Below are positions 49,277 to 60,892 of a DNA stretch of 64,000 nt, piece by piece (within the stretch, counting starts at the first letter, position 1; each line of letters opens with the position of its first letter). The position numbers and the translations under genes were made by a program. Origin of the DNA: Welwitschia mirabilis. Its lineage: Eukaryota; Gnetophyta; Gnetopsida; Welwitschiales. The notes under the pieces were generated by a model, which searched no databases, was not told the origin of the DNA, and saw only the letters and a program-made list of their open reading frames with translations. The stretch covers positions 80,393,429 through 80,457,428 of the forward strand of contig JBOZIK010000001.1 of NCBI GenBank assembly GCA_051453625.1, given 5' to 3'.

Positions 49277-51301
49277 GTGAATCAATTATTTAGGGAGCAA
49301 ACAAGGAGAAGGAGAATGGTAATAACTATTTAATAGGTTCAATAAAGCCTTATTAAAACCTATGTGAGGAAAAATTATAGTTTAAACACCAAATTTCTAT
49401 AATTATATTTACTTATAATATAAGCCTAGGTTAGTCTACCTTTTTAATAGTCCTAGCTCATGGTTTCTTAATCAAAGTACTAGTAAAATATTTAAAATAG
49501 AATTCAATTGTACCCAAGGCATAAATAACTTAAATATCTATGGAACATTATACCATAAACTGAAAATATATTAAAACCTTTATCCCTTTTATTAGAAAAT
49601 ATCAATAATTCCACCTCACAGATATCAAGGCGTATAACAATTTACTTCAGCATGTAGTAAATAAGGAAGAGTAAAGAAGCACTTCACATTAAAATATCAT
49701 GAAGCTAAGTTAAGTTATCAATTGAATAAACATTACTTTATTAAGAGAAAACAAGGTTAAGTACATATCATACACAAAACTAACATATAACAACTCAGAA
49801 AATGACTCCAAACATATGCCATGCAATAACATAACACTTTCACATAACTGTAGAAGTAAACATAGAAGTGACTTGCAGTTAACAACATGATCAACAATTT
49901 ATTTCAACTTTCTTGCATGTAACATTTTTTGCACAACCACAGGTGGTATGAGAACTGAATCATCATAGCTCCCAGTGTAGTCCATGACATGAAATAGATT
50001 GGCAAGATTACCAAGGCTGACTAGGATTACATAACAAGATATTTAACCAATAACTTTCATTAAATTTCATTATCTTCTTTAACATAGATTCACCACATTA
50101 TCACAAGTAAGCTAGTTGCACACAACTAGAAGGGACAAGATTGTTTATATGGCTTGCATATCTTTTCCTTTCTACCTTGGAGGTTCAGTCCTATAGCCTT
50201 GGGACTCACAACAGAGAGCTTTACTCTCTAAGGTTTGAACAACTAGTTACCTTGACTGGAATTATATAATCATACTTTATTTTTATTAAGGTCTAAGGTT
50301 AACAAGAGACTTAGGATTAATAAGGATTTAATAATGATAAGTCAATCATGATGAAAGATGACAAGACTACTCAAGATTTTACAAGGAGATCACAAAACTC
50401 AGACTTGATAAAACTACTAGAAGACTTAGAAAGATGGAGATAACTGACTATAAGTCATGGAAATTGTCACACATATATAATAGTAAGACATGCATAATAC
50501 ATCCACAAGATATCTAGTACAAGATAAAAATTATAACATGCAAGACATGCAAATATGAAAATAAGGGAAAATTATGGACTACACCTGTTCTCAATAAGTC
50601 CAATGTACTCCTAGTTGAATCCAAGCTCTATGAGATCACAATTTGCAAGGTAAACTCCTATGACTCTAATGACTTGGAGAATCATGTATTTATAACATAG
50701 GACTAATAGAAGGACTGACAATAAGACTCAAGTTTCAATAAGTCGTTCCGGCATCTTTAACCCTTTTCAAGTCTGGTCATTGGTTGTGAACAATAATATA
50801 ACATTATCTGATAAATTACTTTAACTGCATGACATAAATAAATAACATTAACAAATACTTAAATAAAATAAACTTAAGAGAATTAATGTTAAGTTGCAGT
50901 TCAAAAATCTAACATGCATCAATAAATCTAGTGTTTAACTACATCAAGCAAGGCGCCATGCATACTCAGTGGTTAAATTAAAATAAGTAGATCTTTTAAA
51001 ATAATAACTTCATTATAAATCAATTTTTCAAATTTTCATAAATAAAACTCATACATCATAAATTTTTCAGTTAACTCAATCTTCTAATCAATTAACTAAA
51101 GGAATAACTATAAGTTTAATCTTTCAATAATCTCTAAATAATGATGTAAATATCTAGTTTACTATTACTTTTATCTCAAGATCATTATTTTTACACAATT
51201 TTGAACTAGAATTATTTAATTATTTAGTTTTTCTACTATTTAATTATTAATCTAAATGACTAGAAAGGTTTCAAATTTTATGAAAAAATTTGAACGTGAC
51301 A
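49277..51301 (-). repeat. Family-L LTR copy 2 (3' LTR, end lost in a gap)
   Basis: It matches copy 1 from 46158 to 48249 and copy 3. Its last ~360 bp (minus-strand 3' end) fall in the gap at 49177-49276. TATAAATA is at 50694-50687 on the minus strand. The purine tract AAGGGGGATGGATT at about 51315-51302 precedes its start, so it too is a 3' LTR. Confidence 0.85.
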
Positions 51302-52440
51302 AATCCATCCCCCTTAAGGGGTTTCCTATTGGAAACTTCTTGTTAGTCATTTAGGCTTTCATTACGAGATCTCATAAATTAACTTTCATATTACTTAATT
51401 CTCTTCTTATCCAAGTCAAGTAACCTTTTAAATAATAAGTTTAACAAGTGAAAGATGCACAAGATTATATAAGATTTAACATAACTTAAACATGTAGAAA
51501 AACAAGAAGTGAGGTGAAGTAAGGTAAGTATTCTTCCAAAACTATAGCTAAGGTTCATGATAAGGTTTCCCTTAGAATCATGCATTAAGAACAAATCAAG
51601 ATGTGTCAACATTAGGTCACTAACAAGAAGAGTTTCAAGGAATGGGATATCAACATACTTTACCAATGGTTCTAACACTGCAAGGTAAGCGAAAGGCCAT
51701 AGACAATACAAAATAATAAGTGTAAGTTATGGGATATGTACAACCACTTTGCAAAATACATAACATGACTTGAACTAGACACGAGTCAAGAGTTAAAATT
51801 AGACAAGGTGAGTATACTACAAATCCATAAAATTTCATGATAAAGTTCTAATTAATTAAGGTAATAAGATAGAATTTTGAAAATCATAAGAGTTTAAAAC
51901 AAGAAATTTTTTAAACATAAGGAGTGGAAGAACTTAGGGTCATAAAATTGATAATGGGATCATATTCAAATGAAGGTAATACTAAAGCTATAGAAGATAC
52001 AAGAATATCATAAGGATCATGAGAAGTATACAATAGAGAATCTAAATCCATATAAGACTTAAGCGATACAAGAAAACCATAAGAATCATATGAGGTATAC
52101 AAGAATGAAAATTTATATCATTTTACTAGAAGATGATAATGCTAAGTTGATAGTTTAAATACCTAGTTAAAATCCATAGGAACCTAAGGTGTTGAGTATA
52201 TAAAACAAAATACTTAGTCTACATAATTATATTTATTTATTTATTTTTTTGAAACTATTATTTTTACATAAGCTAAGTAATTATGTACCTAGTTAGTTCA
52301 CTATACAATTTGAAATGCAATTTATGGATGAAGTAAGTTCATCATTAAATGGATTCTATTTGATCAAAAAAGTTTGTGATATATAATTTGGAAGAATTAT
52401 AAGAAGTGTATTATTTATAATGACCCTTACGTATAGAACT
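51302..52440 (-). other. Family-L element 3' internal end (copy 2)
   Basis: It is homologous to 48250-49176 up to about 52060. A local direct repeat of about 75 bp (GATACAAGAATATCATAAGGATCAT at 51988-52020; GATACAAGAAAACCATAAGAATCAT near 52065-52090) follows. The rest, to 52440, is AT-rich and unrecognised. The short open frames in it have no known domain. Confidence 0.65.
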
Positions 52441-52449
52441 TTATTTAAA

Positions 52450-52565
52450 TGAAAAATAGAAAAGAGGGGACTGTAAAAGGTGTCATTGGTGAGGTTTAAA
52501 ACCAAGGCCTCCTACTATAAGCCCTATCTTTTGCAGGAATACCAGTCCTGCTAGATGAGCGATTC
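52450..52565 (-). mobile_element. Probable tRNA-derived SINE
   Basis: On the minus strand TAGCAGGACTGG at 52553-52542 matches 10 of 12 positions of the RNA polymerase III A box (TRGCNNAGYNGG). GGTTTTAAACC at 52503-52493 matches 9 of 11 of the B box (GGTTCRANNCC). Their spacing of 38 bp fits a tRNA-like head. The stretch then continues CACCAATGACACCTTTTAC into a pyrimidine-rich tail, as many plant SINEs do. Ends and target duplication are not certain. A decayed tRNA gene is less likely because no acceptor or anticodon stems can be drawn. Confidence 0.55.
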
Positions 52566-52569
52566 AAAG

Positions 52570-53500
52570 TCTGTGGTAAATGGCCTAATTATGAAGCAGA
52601 TAGAAAATGATGTCCGAAGCAGCGGAGATGAAGAGAGCGTGTAGGGTTTGCTCAGGTAAAAGGACGGACACAACCGATGTCCAAATGATCACCGAGCAGA
52701 TGCATTCAGACAGAGGGAGAAGCAACAAACAACAACGATGGAGGGACGCGGTAGCAGAGCAGTAAGCAGCTCATGAGACGGATTGCACGCACAAGGATGA
52801 AGACAGCAGCGGGTAGCAGAGGGGAGAAGGTAGCGCACAGGCAGGTGCGAAAACGTACGGACAGACACGGTTTGGCATAGACCAGGCACAGAGAGAGGGA
52901 ACGACGGTGCAGGAGGTGAAGGGGGCGACGTAGATGGTGTAGGTAAATCTGCAGCGCAAGTGCTAGGCATTGCAAATGAGACGCGGAGGACTGGTGAGTG
53001 CGAGGTTACAGAGGAAGCAAGGGAATAGGATCAAGCGACGTGGTAGCAAACAGAGGTGCGTGAAGCACGAGGGATAGTAATCAGTGCTAAGGAACACGTG
53101 GGATCATAGGAGACCGACTTAAGGCGGAAGGCGCTAGAGAGGGTCAGCGAAAGAGAAACATGCAGGAAGCAGACATCACAGGGAGACCAGCGGTGCAGAC
53201 AGAGGGGAACGAGTCGGTGGAGTTGCAGGAGTACGAGAAGTGCAGTTCTTAGGACCATGACATGGGGACGGAGGCCCGGAAGGAGTAAAACCAGCGCAGC
53301 GAAGTTGGGCGCAGGCGAAAAGGCCTACGGATAGAGATGATAAGGCGAGAAAGAGTGAGTGCGATCAGGGAAAATCGATGAAATAGAGAATACGTAGCCA
53401 TCGATGCTACACGAGGATACGAAGGCCTAAGAGAAGGGAGCTGTCACGGTGAAGTTCTATAAAGACCAAGAGATCTGTGTTGCGTAATAGATTGTAGGGC
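52570..53500. other. GC-rich, purine-skewed island
   Basis: About 930 bp with far higher GC than the rest of the window and a strong excess of A+G on the plus strand (C+T on the minus). CG dinucleotides are plentiful, unlike the decayed repeats around it. Frames stay open for 60-93 codons on the minus strand, but they give low-complexity Ser/Pro/Leu/Cys-rich proteins with no family, so I read them as shadows of composition. It runs directly into the PPR remnant on the plus strand, so it may be its former upstream or N-terminal region, or a separate young insertion. Confidence 0.6.
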
Positions 53501-54272
53501 ATGGATGCACAGACGAAAATACGCTGGGGAGGCTTCGGACAGAAGGAGGGCACTGATGTTGGCTGGTTAAAAGGGGTTGAGACAGGCGTGTGGCTGTGTT
53601 GCTCTTTGGGTGGAGCTCATCTCATGGCTACGTTTTTAAGTCCGGCTTCACTTCAGATATTTTCATCAGTAATGCGCTTGTTGACGACAGAGCAAAACGC
53701 GGAGGTATAGACTCTGCGCAGTCGGTGTTTGATAAGATGGAGAAACGGGATGCTATTACAGGATATTCCTCGGCAAGGTAATCTTCAATCTACCTCACTC
53801 TTGCTTATGGGGATGCACCAATGAGGATTGTTTCAAAATCAAGTGTTCTTAGAGGTGTTCTAAAACTATGAGCTTCTTCACGGGGATTGAAAAACTAAAG
53901 GAAGATTCATGCATATAAAACTGAATTTGCAATAGATGTCTTTGCAGATAGTACTTTGGTGGGTTTGTATTCTAATAGTGGTAACATGAAAGATGCACAC
54001 CACATGTTTGAGGGGATGCTTTTAAGGGATATAATTGCATGGGCTGCCATGATGGGTGAATATACTGGAAGTGGATTTTCTTTAAGAACTTTTAAAACTT
54101 TTTCTTTGGAATGCAAAACTCAAGTGTGAAACTAGCTCCATTCTAGTAGCTAGTGTCTTAAGTGTTTGCGTTAACCTAGAAGTCTTGTGTCAGGGCAAGC
54201 AAATACATGGGTATGTTTTAAAACATGGCTTTGACTTAGACCTATGTGTGGTGAATGCCCTTATAAATGCCC
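53501..54272 (+). pseudogene. Pentatricopeptide repeat (PPR) gene fragment, decayed
   Basis: The plus-strand translation gives PPR units of the plant PLS type. About 53614-53782 reads 'HGYVFKSGFTSDIFISNALVDD-AK-GGIDSAQSVFDKMEKRDAIT'. About 53905-54050 reads 'KIHAYKTEFAIDVFADSTLVGLYSNSGNMKDAHHMFEGMLLRDIIAWAAMM'. About 54190-54272 reads 'GKQIHGYVLKHGFDLDLCVVNALINA'. These fit 'xIHGxVxKxGFxxDxFVxNALVDMYAKCGxxxxAxxVFDxMxxRDxxxWxxMI'. Two frames and several stops separate them. PPR proteins bind organelle RNA. Only about 3-4 motifs of a usual 10-20 are left, and the C-terminal E/DYW part is missing. It ends at 54272, 240 bp from a retrotransposon primer site. Confidence 0.85.
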
Positions 54273-54514
54273 AAAAGCGGTTGTATTAACAAGCAAGAAA
54301 AGACTTTAACAAGGATTAGAAAGTGACTACAGATAAGGTCTATCTCAAGGGTTATTTACAGTTGAACATTAAGTTTTGCCAAATAGTAGGGTCAAAAATC
54401 TAACATATGTCTAGGAGGCAGATACAAGAAGAGGGGAGATCTTGACATCAAAGATGAAAGCTAAGTCTTACAATAGCTTGATCAACTTTTCGCCTTAAGG
54501 AAAATCACCATTTA
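54273..54514 (-). other. 5' leader of the family-L element
   Basis: The 240 bp between the primer-binding site and the PPR remnant has no coding domain. It contains short purine tracts and no further LTR-like sequence. If the element reads on the minus strand, this is its untranslated leader. Confidence 0.4.
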
Positions 54515-54527
54515 GGCTCTGATACGA
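54515..54527 (-). other. Family-L primer-binding site (initiator tRNA-Met)
   Basis: The minus strand reads TCGTATCAGAGCC, one base off the plant retrotransposon PBS TGGTATCAGAGCC that pairs with initiator tRNA-Met. It lies about 8 bp after the minus-strand end of LTR copy 3, which identifies that copy as a 5' LTR. Confidence 0.85.
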
Positions 54528-54535
54528 AAATTTAG

Positions 54536-56978
54536 TGTCCAAAATTTTTATGCTAAATTCGTTTAACCAGAGGCAAGCTGATCATTAACGTGGATTAAGT
54601 TAGGTGTAAAACCATGGTATTTAATATATTGTAACTTGGCTTAATAGTCAAGGATTGCAAAACTTAGTACTAAAAGATACTGCAATTGTATAAGTGTGCT
54701 ACTAGTTATAAAACTTAGTCAAGCTTAAGATCTTTCCTCTTGTTTGGCAAAAGATAATGAGCAGTTAGAACCATTGTGAAATTTGGTGTTTTAGATGATT
54801 AAGGTTTTTAATAAAGAAATATAAACACAAAGTTTATTCCCATTATAGCCATGATCCATAAGATTGATAATAACTCTTTAGGTGAATCAATTGTTTTCTA
54901 TACAATAAGGAGAAGGAGAATGTTAACAAGTAATTATTAGGGTTAATAAAGTCTTATTAAAACCCATGTGAGGATAGCTTATAGTTGNNNNNNNNNNNNN
55001 NNNNNNNNNNNNNNNNNNNNNNNNNNNNNNNNNNNNNNNNNNNNNNNNNNNNNNNNNNNNNNNNNNNNNNNNNNNNNNNNNAAGTACTAGTAAAATATTT
55101 AAATAGAATTCAATTGTACCCAAGGCATAAATAACTTAAATGTCTGTGGAACATTATATCATAAACTAAAAATATATTAAAAGTTTTGTCCTTTTTATTA
55201 GGAAAGATCAATACTTCTATCTCAACGATATCACATAACAATTCATTTTAGTATGTAGTAAATAAAATAGAGTAAAGAAGCATCTTATAATAAAATATCA
55301 TGAAGTTCAGTCGAGTTATCGATTGAATAGACACTACTTTATTAATAGAGATTAACTTTTAGTACATATTACTCACACAACTGATAAATAATAGCTTTAA
55401 GCTGACTCCAACTATAACACATGCCATGCATCAACTGAAATAAAGGATGATGCAAACAATCACATAACTGCAGAGCAAACATAGAGGTATCATGCAATTA
55501 ATAACATGATCACTGGATCATCCCAGCTTTTCCACATGCAACATTTTCTGCACAAGCATAGATGGTATGAGAACTGAATCATCACAACTCCCAGTGTGGC
55601 CCATGACATGGAATAGGTTGGGAAGGATTACTAAGGCTGACTAGGTTTACATAGTAAGCGACTTGACCAAGACCTTTCATTAAATTTCATTATCTTCTTT
55701 AAAATAAATTCACTACATTATCATAAGTAAGCTAGTTGCACACAGCCAGGAGGAGCAAGACCGTTTATATGATATGCATATCTTTTCCTTTCTTCCTAGA
55801 GGTTTGGTCCCATAGCCTCAGGACTTCCAACAGAGAGCCTCGCTCTCCGAGATTCGAACAACCAATTACGTCAACTAAAATTTAACATCATAATTTATTT
55901 TTTTCTACCAAGGTCAAAGGTTAATAAGAGACTTGGAGTTTTCAAGCGTTTAATCACGATAACTCAGGTACAAATCACAAGGAATTTGGTTAGCAACATG
56001 ACTCAAAGTTAACAAGGGTTCCAAAAAACCTCTTAAGGTATAGACACCACACAACTCTAAGAGGATTTTTCATAACAAAACATTAAGAAAAATGGGATTT
56101 CATGAATACAGTAGTGCATACACAACAATGCAAATACATGATAAAGATACAAGATTTGCAATATCAATACACGAAGCAATCTAAAACATGAAAGAAAATA
56201 CAATATTTACAAGAGAGGTTTTAAACCACACCTATTCTCAAAAAGTCCAATAGACTCCTACTTGAATTCAAGCTCAATGTAATCACAATTTACAAGGTAA
56301 AATCCTATGACTTTAATGACTTGGGAACTTAGGTATTTATAACACAAGACTAACAGTAGGACTAATAATAAGGTTTGGGTTCAATAAGTAGTTAAAGTTT
56401 CCTTAACCCTTCCTTTCCAAGTTTGGTCACTGGGTGTGAACAATAATATAACATCATCTGATAAATCACTTTAGCTGCATGAGGCAAATAAATAACATGA
56501 ACAAATACTTAAGATCACATATAAACATCATTGCGTGAATAACATAAACTCAAGATAATTAAGGTTAAGCTGTAGTTTCAAAATATAACATGCATTAATA
56601 AATCTAATGTTTAACTACATCAATTAAGAGTCATGCATAATGGGTCGTAAACTTAAAATAAACTAAATCTTTTGAAATAATAACTCCATGATAATCTAAG
56701 TATTCAACTTTTCATGAATATAACTCATGCATAATAAATTTCTTTTAACTCAATCTTTTAATCAATTGACTAAAAGAATAACTATAAGTTTAATACTTCA
56801 ATAATCTCTAGATAAATACTCATACAAATATCTAGTTTATTAATACTTTTATCTTAAGATCATTATTTTTACATAATTTAAAACTAGGCTCATTTAATTA
56901 TTTAATTTTTTTAATATTTAATGATTTATCTAAATGACTAGAAATGTTTCTAATTTTATGAAAAATCTAAACATGATA
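54536..56978 (-). repeat. Family-L LTR copy 3 (5' LTR)
   Basis: On the minus strand it starts TATCATGTTTAGATTTTTC (decayed TGTCACGTT) at 56978 and ends TTTTGGACA at 54536, 2443 bp including a gap at 54988-55081. TATAAATA is at 56341-56334 on the minus strand. It aligns throughout with copies 1 and 2. With copy 2 it brackets 51302-54535. Confidence 0.85.
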
Positions 56979-56996
56979 AATACCTACCTATCCTCA

Positions 56997-57090
56997 CTTA
57001 CTTGATAGCAAATCATTGCACAAAAGATTAGAGATGTAATCATGAGTTCTTTTTAAGTCTCCCCTAGGGATGGGCTAGCTATCAAGTAAG
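56997..57090. repeat. 13-bp perfect inverted repeat (possible small MITE)
   Basis: CTTACTTGATAGC at 56997-57009 has its exact reverse complement at 57078-57090, loop 68 bp. CA flanks both outer ends, a possible 2-bp target duplication. It sits right after LTR copy 3. No homologous second copy was seen in the window. Confidence 0.5.
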
Positions 57091-57109
57091 CATGATACTT
57101 TTTAGTTTA

Positions 57110-57804
57110 GCATAAGTACATTTTTAGATTTTATGCTTTTACTTTTTAGATAATAAAGTGTCAAATGTTCTTAATGTATTACTTTGATATCCAGTTGTGA
57201 ATGTCATACTTGTTATGCTTAGGATTGACTGAGACATGCTCTTACTTTAAAGATCTATTTGGTGATTCTCTTTTCATTCTAGTTTATATAACTTAAATGT
57301 TTATTTGATGGATCTTAGGAGATTCCTAGTTTTCATGCTTATTTGTTCTTGCTATGAAGACTAGGTGGCTTGCTTATACCACCCTCATGTCTAGGATGGG
57401 AGATTATGCCTTGTGCTTGAGCTTGGACTATATGAGAACTTATGTTCATGATGGATTATATCATTATCTTTGAGTTGAAAATAAAGCTACATATTTTTAC
57501 TTTGAAGTAATTATATTTTTTTTATTTAAGTTATTATATTAATTTAAATGCTATATTCCATTATTAAACCTCTTATATCATTACACTCTCTACTACTCAT
57601 CACTATTGTGCTTACTTTCCTCATACCTTTAATAATCTATATTTATGCAAGAATGATACTAGGACTATCCTAAAAATAAAAGACTTAGTATGATTGGTAA
57701 AAGTTGAGTTTGGTCACATAAGATTTATATTCCTAGGATGATATTTCTATTTGTTATATATCAATGATAGATATAAGTATAGTTATATTTCATCACAAAT
57801 AGTT
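57110..57804 (+). repeat. Element C 5' LTR (partial, diverged)
   Basis: 57640-57804 matches the last part of the B LTR ('ACTAGGACTAT', 'AAGATTTATATTCCTAGG', 'ATTTCATYACAAATAG'). Upstream, only loose similarity remains ('CATACTTGTTATGCTTAG' near 57209). The first half of the LTR is missing or unrecognisable. A PBS follows at 57808. Confidence 0.6.
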
Positions 57805-57807
57805 TTT

Positions 57808-57825
57808 TGACATTGTTACTGGGCA
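57808..57825 (+). other. Element C primer-binding site (tRNA-Asp type)
   Basis: TGACATTGTTACTGGGCA matches 11 of 18 positions of the Athila/Tat site, with nearly all differences transitions. Position and context equal those in element B. Confidence 0.75.
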
Positions 57826-60800
57826 TAGTGGCATGGTAACTATAGTAGGTTACACACAAAATCTAATTTTTATACCCTTTTTAGTTTTTAGTTTTTCTTT
57901 ATTTTTTCTTTTTATTTTATACTATTCCACTTTTAGTGCTTTTTTCTTTATTCTTCTTTTTATCAATAGTGGATTAATGTTGATCGTGCCTAATACTTGA
58001 TCGACACAACTTGATCTAATGACTTATTTCTTTCTTTTTCCTTTACGTTTTCTTTTCTTTCCTTTTATTTTTTATTTTTTAATTTTCATCTTTTTCCTTT
58101 TCTTTCTTTTATTACAAAATATTATCTAGATAATATATCAAATTTTCTTGTAGGGACTAAACTATTACAAGTTTTGAAGAAAAGCCAATACTAAAACAAT
58201 TTTTTTCTATTCTATCCATCTTCTCTTTTTACCATCTATTTTCTCATTTCTTTCCTTTTTCATCTTAGGTAACTTTCTTAGTAGGTACCTAAAGATATAT
58301 CTCTAAAAATGAACTTTATTAGTAAAACTTTTAAGAAGGTTCTTTAATACTAGCATTATTTATTTCTATAATTTTCATTTCTTATATTACATTGTATTAT
58401 ATTTTTATTTTTTTAGTAGCCTTTCTTAGAACCTTTATTCAATATTTTTACAATTAGTCAACCATACCGGCCTTTCATCTTAGGCTGTAATTTTTCAGCC
58501 TTATTATTATTTTTTCTAAAATGATTTTACATAATCTTATCAATGCCACCATCCTCCCTTATTAGCACTGCCAACTTCTTGCATCCAACTATCTTCATCT
58601 TTCAAGAAAATCACATTGACTACATCTTCAACCTCTTCACTTATTATGTGGTTCTAAAAACATAACTTATCTTGACTGTCTTGTCATGTTTTATAAACTA
58701 GGAGTAAAATTATGATGATAGATTACATCAAATATCTCTTAGGTCCAATTTGAATAAAAACCCTATATACCAGCTACAAGAGAGACTTCAACAAAGACAC
58801 AGTTACTCTAAAAGTAACCTCCACATAAATTGATCTAGAATAATCTTGAAAGACTACATTTAATTCTAATGTTTAGGTACATGTTCTTGCATTTTTTTTT
58901 TAACCCTTGAATATTGAGAAAATTGACTTTAAACTAGCATTGATTTAATGTCTTTTACATTTTCATAAGGCTCACCGATCACCGACATTATCTATCTTAC
59001 GATGAGTTTATAAGACCATTGATCTTAAGTAGTGATCTCTCTAGATAAATAAGAATAATAGTTCTTTATCATTCCATTGATTTAGTTGAGCTTTGGTAGA
59101 TCCTTATTTTTCAAGAGGAAGTCATCTTTATCTTTAAGTTCTTTTGTTAAGGATTGCATTCATTTGATATCCCCAATTTGAAATCAAGGAAAGAAAAGGT
59201 GGTTTTTATACTTTTATGGTATGTTTTTCTTTCAAGCATTTATGAGAATGTGATTAATTTTCTATTAGGTTAATGAGCTAATGATCCTTTTCACATGCTA
59301 TGAATATCTGGGGGAAAAAAAGAGAGAGAGTGTGTGAGTGAAGAAGAAGAAAGAAAAGTAAAAGCAAATCAAATCAAGGAAAAATATTGGATCTCTTCAC
59401 TTGCACATTTTCCTATGATTATTTCTATTGGATTTAGTTAACTACATTAATGATAAGAATGCCTACTAGCAATGTAGATCTAATGATTCATTTGTAGTAT
59501 GTTCAACTATATCATGCCCATAGATGCTTATTGGTAATGAAACACTAATATTTTCATGGACAACATGTTAAAAATATTAAAAGAAGATGTTACAATATTA
59601 AATTCTTAATATTATCAAATGCTTGAAGAATGTTACTCATGATTGTAGAAGGAAAAAATTGCAAGGAAATTAAGGTGGGTTTGGAGACATTTTATGATTT
59701 ACTTATTTTAACATTTATTACTTAAGATATTTTTACTACTTTTGATTTGTATGAATTTACTTCATTAATTCCTTACCTCCTTTTGACTTGAATATATAAT
59801 AAAATAAACTTTAACATTACTTTAGCCTTATAGTTTCATTCATTCATAGTTTGCATGCTAAAATATTAGGTGCATTTTCATCTACTCCATGTTCATGCAT
59901 TGACTATTCCCTCCCACATATGTCCACCCTTCCATCTCTAAAGCATACCTAAAGGTACATTTGTGTTTGTTGTAATAAGATCTCTCCTTTGATACATCAT
60001 TATATGATGAAATTAGTCTATCTTATCATTAAACTAAATGATTCTTAGTATTCGATTTTATTAAATACTTATTCATGCTAAGTCTTTTCATAATTTCATT
60101 GCCTTACCCCTTACATTTACATAAATCATGCATCCTTCTCTATTATCTATTTCAAGCATGTGCTATTCTAACATAAAAAAATAATGTCGTTATGATTATT
60201 TACTAGCATTACCATCATCTATAACTTGTTATCTCTTCCCTTTAGCACATGGTTCTTCTTAGTATAGTAAGTCTATTTTGGCATCAGAAATTTCCCTATA
60301 ACTTGGTCTTCATCTAATTTCCCTCTCATTCTAACACTTTCTTAATCATCTTCATTTTCATTTTTTTCTTCATTTTTACCTTTCTTCCTCTTCATTCTTC
60401 ATCTTTTTCCACCTTCCATCACTTTTATCAATAAAAGTCATTTGTGAAGGATTGTTTTTTGGCCATTTCTCATAGAATGCCTTTTCACTTTCACCCCTTT
60501 TTCATGAATTTTTAGAAATAGATAGCATTGGTTTTATTTTTAATTCCTACTATGTACTTTTTTTTAAAGAATATTCCTTAGCTCAACTACATGAAATGGC
60601 ATCCTTGTCTTTCATACCTTATTCTCATATGTGCATTCTTTGTCCATCATATAAACTTTGAGAAAAAATTTAAACTTGTTTAAGGGGAGTAGGGATTTCA
60701 CTTTAAATTTTTATTTTTTATGCTTCATTCATTTTATTCAAGTGGAAACAACTTAAATTATGGCTAACTTTTTTCTTATTTTTTCCATTACATTTTATTA

Positions 60801-60892
60801 TTACTTGAACAATTTAAACTTGTAAGTTTTCTATGTATTCATATTTATCATACTTTTAATTAAGGAACTAGCAAAAGATTAGTTGGATGATG
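57826..60892 (+). other. Element C internal region, no coding domains
   Basis: 3.07 kb. 57890-58300 is the same T/C-rich leader as in B; 58968-60892 matches B from 23155 to 25062. The middle 1.4 kb of B, including its 95-codon frame, is absent. No gag, protease, RT or integrase sequence was seen. A purine-containing tract (AGTTGGATGATG) precedes the 3' LTR. Confidence 0.7.

Noticed and set aside
52689-53258. Minus-strand frames rich in Ser, Pro, Leu and Cys
   Set aside because: They overlap each other in different frames and follow from the purine skew of the plus strand; no domain was recognised.
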